64,000 bases of DNA from Candidatus Bathyarchaeota archaeon (GTDB lineage: Archaea; Thermoproteota; Bathyarchaeia; Bathyarchaeales; Bathycorpusculaceae). Below are positions 58,867 through 64,000 of the stretch, in pieces (position 1 is the stretch's first letter; every line of letters starts with the position of its first letter). The translations under genes and the position numbers were made by a program. The stretch covers positions 1-64,000 of the forward strand of contig JAOZHT010000003.1 of the NCBI GenBank assembly GCA_026014735.1, read 5' to 3'. The notes below the pieces were generated by a model. It was not told the DNA's origin. It saw only the letters and a program-made list of their open reading frames with translations, and searched no databases.

Positions 58867-60144
58867 TTGATTCTCACTGACCTACTGCAAGTAATATATG
58901 CACCAAAGAAAGCCTTCAAGAATATAGTTGCAAATCCCAAGTATCTTGCCGTCGTAATCGTGCTTGTACTGTTCATGGGTTTAATGATTGGCTTTGAGTA
59001 TGCCCAGTTCACCAAAACCTCCCTTGAGGTAACTTCGCCAGTCGCGGGTATAATGCAGAGCTACAACAACGCCACCAACTGGGTAGGCAGCACCAACGTG
59101 GTATTAACCAACAACTTTGCTGATTACTATAACAACACAGTTTACGTTGCGGAGCTGCAGGTGGCGCCTAACGATGCCAAAGGGTACTATCCGCTGTTTG
59201 GCAACTTTAGCATGCAGATACAGGCCAACAACACCAACTCGGTTATTGTCGCTTTATCCAACACCTCCAATGTGGATTGTACGCCGGGCGGCTTCCAGAA
59301 TCTATCCATCACATTAAAGCTCATTGAGCCCCCGCAGGCACCCCAAAACGCCACCTTAACGCTTTACTCGCTGAGCGACACCGACTTCTACACCTACGAC
59401 TTAACAAGCATGCTAGCAGACGCGAACGCAGTGAATCAGTGGGGCAACTTAACTGTGCCTTTGGGACCCAACGCAGAAGGCTGGACCGCCACGGGCAACC
59501 CGCAGTGGACCAACATCACAGCGTTAACCATGCAGTTTAACTATGCCGAAAACCAGGACGTAACCATCCGGCTTGGCGCGCTGTTCTTCCGTGGGCAATA
59601 CATGCAGCCGGTCCAATATGACATCTTTGGGCTTCTAGGTTTCCTGCAGGTGTTCTCGCTGCAGTTCCTCTTCACATGGCTAGTGTTGACTGCGGTTGCA
59701 TGGATCATTTTTAGGGCACTTAAGAACCCGGTTGTATGGAAACCGATCTTCATAGCGTTCGGATGCACCCTGATGGTGATGGTTATCCGCGGCTTAGTCA
59801 ACATTATCGCCACCGCCGCCATACCAGCCGTCTACTACCCCTATGATGTAGCGTTAGGGTTAGGATACAACAGCTTCATGACTGTATCTTACCCCGCAGG
59901 CACCATCGGCAACCTAACAGCGCAATCCATGAGCACACTTGCCCTGATAGACTCGTCACTGGAAGTGTTCAGAGGCATCGTTACAGGTATGTTCGTGGTT
60001 TCTTATTTTTGGCTGGGCGCCTTATGTACGCTTGTCCTCAAAGAACTCAAGCCTGAGTTCTCGTTGGTTAAATGCATTGGCGTCGCCGGCGTAGCAGTCG
60101 GAGTCACCTTACTGACGTTGTTCCTCTTCATCGGGGTAATCTAA
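58867..60144 (+). CDS. Yip1-family membrane protein with extracytoplasmic insert
   Basis: A 425-residue protein starting at TTG 58867. PKKAFKNIVANPKYLAVVIVLVLFMGLMIGF is the typical Yip1-domain start. An outside insert with many Asn-x-Ser/Thr sites (residues about 50-240) precedes five or so further helices. In archaea such proteins are of unknown function. TATA-like CTTAATAAAT at about 58822 predicts a near-leaderless start. Confidence 0.75.
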   Translation: MILTDLLQVIYAPKKAFKNIVANPKYLAVVIVLVLFMGLMIGFEYAQFTKTSLEVTSPVAGIMQSYNNATNWVGSTNVVLTNNFADYYNNTVYVAELQVAPNDAKGYYPLFGNFSMQIQANNTNSVIVALSNTSNVDCTPGGFQNLSITLKLIEPPQAPQNATLTLYSLSDTDFYTYDLTSMLADANAVNQWGNLTVPLGPNAEGWTATGNPQWTNITALTMQFNYAENQDVTIRLGALFFRGQYMQPVQYDIFGLLGFLQVFSLQFLFTWLVLTAVAWIIFRALKNPVVWKPIFIAFGCTLMVMVIRGLVNIIATAAIPAVYYPYDVALGLGYNSFMTVSYPAGTIGNLTAQSMSTLALIDSSLEVFRGIVTGMFVVSYFWLGALCTLVLKELKPEFSLVKCIGVAGVAVGVTLLTLFLFIGVI

Positions 60145-60252
60145 CCCGCCCCTCCCTTCTTTACATCCCATTCTTTGTTGGGCTGCCCAGTTAGCAAGAT
60201 TTATATTTTCGAAAAAAGAAAAGCGTTTACAGACAGTTAGAAGTGAAGCAGA

Positions 60253-60546
60253 TTGGTAGATATTAAAGACTTAAACGATGGAATGAAACGGGTTAGCGTG
60301 GAAGGCAAAGTCGTCGAGAAAGGCGACACCCGCGAAGTCAAATCTAAATATAAAGATGAAACTTACCGAATAGCCGACGCCGTCATCGCAGATGAATCAG
60401 GCAGCATCAAGCTGACGCTTTGGAACGAGCAGATCGAGCAGGTTAACGTGGGCGACAACATAAAAATCGAGAACGGCTACGTTACCAGCTTTAAGGGCGA
60501 AGTCCAGCTTAACGTCGGCAAATTCGGCAAAATGACCGTCAACTAG
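60253..60546 (+). CDS. OB-fold single-strand nucleic-acid-binding protein
   Basis: A 97-residue RPA/SOSS-B-type OB fold: KRVSVEGKVVEKGDTREV, YRIADAVIADESGSIKLTLWNEQIEQVNVGDNIKIENGYV and FKGEVQLNVGKFGK. It starts at TTG 60253. It probably binds single-stranded DNA. Confidence 0.85.
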   Translation: MVDIKDLNDGMKRVSVEGKVVEKGDTREVKSKYKDETYRIADAVIADESGSIKLTLWNEQIEQVNVGDNIKIENGYVTSFKGEVQLNVGKFGKMTVN

Positions 60547-60586
60547 AAAGGCAACTGTTTTATTTCTCGTTTTTCTTATTTTATTT

Positions 60587-61198
60587 ATGAGTTTTTTAAG
60601 AGAAATCGGTTTTTTCGGTGCAGTGTTGGCGCTGGGAGTAGCCGTGTCTGTTGTCGCTTACACGATAGATTCAGCGAATCCCTGGAACTTGGCTGTGCGG
60701 CTGTTTGCCCTCAACGGTTTCATCGCGCTTAGCATCGCCACAATCATGGCGGCTTTCCTAAAGGAAATAACCCTGTTTTTCAAGAAGCCCTTCATGAGAA
60801 TTCACCACTACTTCGCCGCGGCGGGTTTGGTGCTCATAACTCTGCATCCCATAACCCTAGCACTCCAGTACTCTACCCCCGCCGTGTTTCTCCCCAACTT
60901 CAACTCGCTTTACCTGTTTATGTTCTTTGGCGGACGCCAAGCCCTAATCCTGATATTTGTTGCCTTGGCTGCTGTGTTGCTGCGTAAAAAAATCACTTCT
61001 TACTGGCGTCCCTTCCATGCGCTGATGTATGTGGCGCTTTTCTTTGGTGTGGTGCATGCGGGTTTGTCAGGCACTGACTTTGAGAATTGGGCAATACTGG
61101 TTTTGTTTAATGGATTATTTGCGGCTTCCGTGGCAGCGTTTGCTTTCAAGCGTTGGCAGTTTTACCGCATAAAATCCAAGAAAAAACCAAAACGGTAG
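60587..61198 (+). CDS. Ferric-reductase-like transmembrane protein
   Basis: A 203-residue protein with about six helices and the heme-His pattern of the ferric-reductase-like family: RIHHYFAAAGLVLITLHPIT in one helix and PFHALMYVALFFGVVHAG in another. No flavin or NAD domain is attached, so electrons would come from another protein. It ends in a Lys-rich tail. Confidence 0.85.
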   Translation: MSFLREIGFFGAVLALGVAVSVVAYTIDSANPWNLAVRLFALNGFIALSIATIMAAFLKEITLFFKKPFMRIHHYFAAAGLVLITLHPITLALQYSTPAVFLPNFNSLYLFMFFGGRQALILIFVALAAVLLRKKITSYWRPFHALMYVALFFGVVHAGLSGTDFENWAILVLFNGLFAASVAAFAFKRWQFYRIKSKKKPKR

Positions 61199-61354
61199 TA
61201 AGTCTATTCTACCTTAGAGCCGAAAAGCGATATGTTCGCTGGGTTATCATAGCCCGCAAATCTTTAATCCTTTGACGAGGAGCGGCTGCAAATGGTGTTA
61301 GCAGACGTTTTCTGCACTTTCCGTGGTCAACTTGATTTTGCTGTGTTTGGTGCA

Positions 61355-61366
61355 AAAATTTATTAA
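61355..61366 (+). promoter_or_regulatory. uvrB TATA region, AAAATTTATTAA
   Basis: The box predicts transcription from about 61388, so TTG 61384 would not be in the transcript and ATG 61402 is the likely start of uvrB. Confidence 0.5.
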
Positions 61367-61401
61367 TTTAGCTGCTTGGGTCATTGTCGTTTGGGATTGC
61401 A

Positions 61402-63363
61402 ATGCAGTTTGAGCTTGTCGCGCCATACAAAATTTCGCCGGGGCAGCAGGATGCAGTGGAGAAACTCGCCGAGCGCTATCTGGGCGGCAAAGACAAGCAG
61501 ACGCTGCTGGGCATAACTGGCAGCGGCAAAACCTTCGTTATGGCAAACCTGATCAGCAAACTCCAGAAGCCCACCTTGATTTTAGCCCACAACAAAACGT
61601 TGGCGGCGCAGCTCTACGGGGAACTCAAGGAGTTGTTTCCCCATAACCGCGTGGAGTACTTCATCAGCTTCTATGATTACTACCAGCCTGAATCCTACTT
61701 GCCCGCGCAGGATATGTACATCGAAAAGGACAGCACCGTCAACGACCAAATTGAGAAGATGCGCATGCACGCGGTCTCAAGCATAGTTAGCCGAAGCGAC
61801 ACCATCATCGTGGCTTCTATTAGCTGCATCTACAGCTTAGGCAACCCCGATGACTTCCGCACCATGGCGCTGTCGCTTGAAGTCGGCGCAAAGCTAAGCC
61901 GCCAGGAACTCATCCGCCAGCTCGTGGACATGCAGTACGAACGCAACGACATGGTGCTGGAGCCCGGCAGGTTCCGCGTTAGAGGTGACAGTGTAGATGT
62001 GGTGCCCTCATATGAAAGTGACATTTTACGTGTGGAACTGGAAGGCGCGGTCATTCATAAAATCCGGGAAGTCAGTCTCCTCAACGGAGACATAAAAAAC
62101 ACGGTGGATAAACTCACGCTTTACCCGGCGCGGCAGTACGTGGTGCCTGAGGAGAAGCATGCCCTGGCCCTTGAGCATATCAAGCAGGAACTCGAAACAA
62201 GGCTCCCTGATTTGCCGCCGCTGGAGGCACACAGGCTTAAGCAACGCACCAACTACGATTTGGAGATGATTAAGGAAATCGGGTTTTGCCCCGGAATGGA
62301 GAATTACAGCCGCCACTTCGACGGACGCCGAACCGGCGCGCCCCCCTTCACCCTCATCGATTACTTCCCCAAGGATTTCCTGCTCATCATCGACGAGAGC
62401 CATCAGACCATCCCTCAGGCCCGCGCCATGTACAACGGCGACTTCAGCCGCAAAAAAACGCTGGTGGACTTCGGTTTCCGCCTACCCAGCGCGCTGGATA
62501 ATCGCCCCCTCAAATTCGACGAGTTCGAGGGCAAAATGGGCAAGGTGCTCTTTGTCTCCGCTACCCCCGCCGAGTACGAGCTGGATAAGAGCGGCTCGCC
62601 TGTGGAGCTTATCACGCGTCCCACGGGGCTTTTGGATCCCGAGGTGGAGATGCAGCCCATCGAGGGGCAGATGCAGCATCTGATGGCGGAAGCCAAGAAA
62701 ACCATCGGGCGGGGCGACCGCGTGCTAGTCACCACGTTGACTAAGCGTATGGCGGAGGACCTTGCCGATTACCTCTCCAAGGAGGGCTTCCGCGTCCGCT
62801 ACATGCACAGCGAAATCGAGAGCCTCGACCGTATCGAGCTGGTGCGGCAGCTCCGCGTAGGCGACTTCGACATCCTGGTGGGCATCAACCTGCTCCGCGA
62901 AGGCCTTGACATCCCCGAGGTCGCCACCATCTTCATCCTCGACGCTGACAAAGAGGGCTTTCTGCGTGATGAACGCAGCCTCATCCAGACCATCGGACGC
63001 GCCGCACGCAACGTCAACGGCAGAGTCATCCTCTACGCCGACGTGCAAACCAGATCAATCAAGCGCGCGATGGAAATCACCTATTACCGCCGCAGCTTCC
63101 AGAAACGCTACAACCACCAGCATTGCATCACGCCTAGAAGCATCATCAAGGGCGTCTCGCAGAAGGAAGGCGTGATTAGGGGCACCAAGCATCTGCCCAA
63201 GTCGGATATCCGCCGCCAAATCATCGAGATGGATGCTAAGATGCGGGAAGCCGCTGAGAAATTGGACTTTGAGAAAGCCATCCAGTACCGCGACGCAATA
63301 GCTGAGCTGCAGCGTACATTGGATCGCAAGGCGGAAACCGAGGCGGCGACACCCGAAATTTAG
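61402..63363 (+). CDS. uvrB: Excinuclease subunit UvrB
   Basis: UvrB verifies DNA damage handed over by UvrA. The 653-residue product carries Walker A GITGSGKTF, the damage-probing beta-hairpin region (YYQPESYLPAQDMYIEKDSTVNDQIEKMR), DESHQT (Walker B), helicase motifs VSATPAEYE, HSEIESLDRIE, GINLLREGLDIPEV and IQTIGRAARN, and the C-terminal UVR motif (DAKMREAAEKLDFEKAIQYRDAI) that contacts UvrC. It is followed by uvrA 81 bases downstream. Bacterial-type NER in an archaeon points to an ancient transfer. Confidence 0.98.
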   Translation: MQFELVAPYKISPGQQDAVEKLAERYLGGKDKQTLLGITGSGKTFVMANLISKLQKPTLILAHNKTLAAQLYGELKELFPHNRVEYFISFYDYYQPESYLPAQDMYIEKDSTVNDQIEKMRMHAVSSIVSRSDTIIVASISCIYSLGNPDDFRTMALSLEVGAKLSRQELIRQLVDMQYERNDMVLEPGRFRVRGDSVDVVPSYESDILRVELEGAVIHKIREVSLLNGDIKNTVDKLTLYPARQYVVPEEKHALALEHIKQELETRLPDLPPLEAHRLKQRTNYDLEMIKEIGFCPGMENYSRHFDGRRTGAPPFTLIDYFPKDFLLIIDESHQTIPQARAMYNGDFSRKKTLVDFGFRLPSALDNRPLKFDEFEGKMGKVLFVSATPAEYELDKSGSPVELITRPTGLLDPEVEMQPIEGQMQHLMAEAKKTIGRGDRVLVTTLTKRMAEDLADYLSKEGFRVRYMHSEIESLDRIELVRQLRVGDFDILVGINLLREGLDIPEVATIFILDADKEGFLRDERSLIQTIGRAARNVNGRVILYADVQTRSIKRAMEITYYRRSFQKRYNHQHCITPRSIIKGVSQKEGVIRGTKHLPKSDIRRQIIEMDAKMREAAEKLDFEKAIQYRDAIAELQRTLDRKAETEAATPEI

Positions 63364-63444
63364 GGGTTTATGGCAATAAAGTTCTAATCTGCGAGGGTAA
63401 ACACAGCTAGAATCCGCGTGTAAAGAGAAGGGAACAGTTCAGTA

Positions 63445-64000
63445 ATGCGTGACAACATATCCATCAAGGGTGCACGGGAGCATAACCTCAAAAACATCGA
63501 TTTAGAGTTGCCCCGAAACAAACTTATAGTGATAACTGGGCTGTCGGGCAGCGGCAAATCCACCTTGGCCTTTGACACCATCTACGCCGAGGGGCAACGC
63601 CGCTACGTCGAGAGCCTATCCGCCTACGCAAGGCAATTCTTGGGCTTGATGGATAAACCCGACGTGGACAGCATCGAGGGGCTCTCCCCCGCCATATCTA
63701 TCGAGCAGAAGAGCACCAGCAAAAACCCCCGCAGCACCGTGGGCACCGTCACCGAAATCTACGATTACCTCAGATTACTTTTTGCCCGCATCGGCACCCA
63801 TCACTGCCCCAAATGCGGCAGCAGCATCCACCCTCAAAGCGCCGAGAACATCACCAGCCTGATTATGTCTGAGAAGGGCAGAACTCTGGTTTTTCTTGCG
63901 CCAATTATCCGCGGAATGAAGGGCACCCACGAATCCATCTTCGACGACCTCAAACGTGAGGGCTACACCAAAATCCGCGTGGACCAGAAAATCTATGAGA
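63445..64000 (+). CDS. uvrA: Excinuclease subunit UvrA, 5' part
   Basis: The first 185 codons of UvrA, cut by the window end. [60 protein letters not shown] is the family start with Walker [10 protein letters not shown]. The signature before the zinc module, [33 protein letters not shown], and the first zinc pair CPKC follow. It recognises damage in a UvrA2B complex. Confidence 0.98.
   Translation, partial: MRDNISIKGAREHNLKNIDLELPRNKLIVITGLSGSGKSTLAFDTIYAEGQRRYVESLSAYARQFLGLMDKPDVDSIEGLSPAISIEQKSTSKNPRSTVGTVTEIYDYLRLLFARIGTHHCPKCGSSIHPQSAENITSLIMSEKGRTLVFLAPIIRGMKGTHESIFDDLKREGYTKIRVDQKIYE

Noticed and set aside
1-64000. CRISPR arrays, insertion sequences, prophage or tRNA genes
   Set aside because: No regularly spaced repeats, transposase or integrase domains, or tRNA T-loop/cloverleaf patterns were recognised by eye; a tRNAscan or CRISPR finder run would be needed to exclude them.

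Overview
The window is archaeal and looks like a Bathyarchaeia-type (TACK) genome. Evidence: the 16S 3' end carries the archaeal anti-Shine-Dalgarno tail and no 23S follows; LSm and L37e form a pair; there are TrmB and AbrB-PhoU regulators, a thiolase/DUF35/HMG-CoA synthase locus and a GTG/TTG-rich start usage; TATA boxes sit about 25 nt upstream of near-leaderless starts. The taxonomic call is an inference from gene content. No CRISPR array, insertion sequence, prophage or tRNA was recognised.

Layout. 0-1 kb: 16S tail, T-rich terminator, gene-poor promoter-like DNA and a frameshifted small membrane protein gene. 1-3.6 kb: cell-surface protein and a glycosyltransferase. 4-18.2 kb: a phosphate/polyphosphate island: CYTH triphosphatase, GIY-YIG-like protein, polyphosphate kinase, a CHAD-metallophosphoesterase-HD fusion, an exopolyphosphatase-HD protein, pstSCAB-phoU on the other strand, a divergent AbrB-PhoU regulator and an HtrA-like protease. 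18.3-24.2 kb: vapBC with an operator array, a pyruvate/indolepyruvate-decarboxylase-type enzyme, a MetE-like protein, HIT, HAD and an unknown gene. 24.2-27.6 kb: extracytoplasmic sensor-like proteins (two Cache-like paralogues and a 5TMR-LYT-like membrane protein) with no visible output domain. 27.6-37.7 kb: L37e, LSm, VTT-domain protein, PUA protein, surface protein, methyltransferase, FAD oxidoreductase, TauE/DUF1634, MntP and UvrC. 37.8-41.2 kb: TrmB, TrmB-C-like, BtrH-like and alpha-toroid genes. 41.3-49 kb: mixed metabolism and redox, including uracil-DNA glycosylase, peroxiredoxin, a CysRS-like protein with a degraded zinc site and a cytochrome-b5-like protein. 48.8-52.6 kb: a MacB-type ABC exporter. 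52.7-57.1 kb: PncB, a tiny Cys-rich protein, and a catalytically degenerate thiolase overlapping a DUF35-HMG-CoA synthase fusion. 57-64 kb: lectin-like surface protein, Yip1-like protein, OB-fold protein, ferric-reductase-like protein, then uvrB and the start of uvrA.

How the genes fit together. The 4-18 kb block joins phosphate uptake (Pst), its control (two PhoU-type proteins), polyphosphate synthesis (PPK1), breakdown (PPX, CYTH) and probable polyphosphate binding (CHAD). The CHAD-phosphoesterase-HD fusion overlaps both ppk1 and ppx, so the three are probably co-expressed. UvrA, UvrB and UvrC are all present, with uvrC about 25 kb from uvrBA. The strongest candidates for undescribed biology are the CHAD-MPE-HD protein, the TrmB/BtrH-like/toroid cluster, the zinc-less CysRS-like protein and the pseudo-thiolase paired with an apparently intact HMG-CoA synthase.
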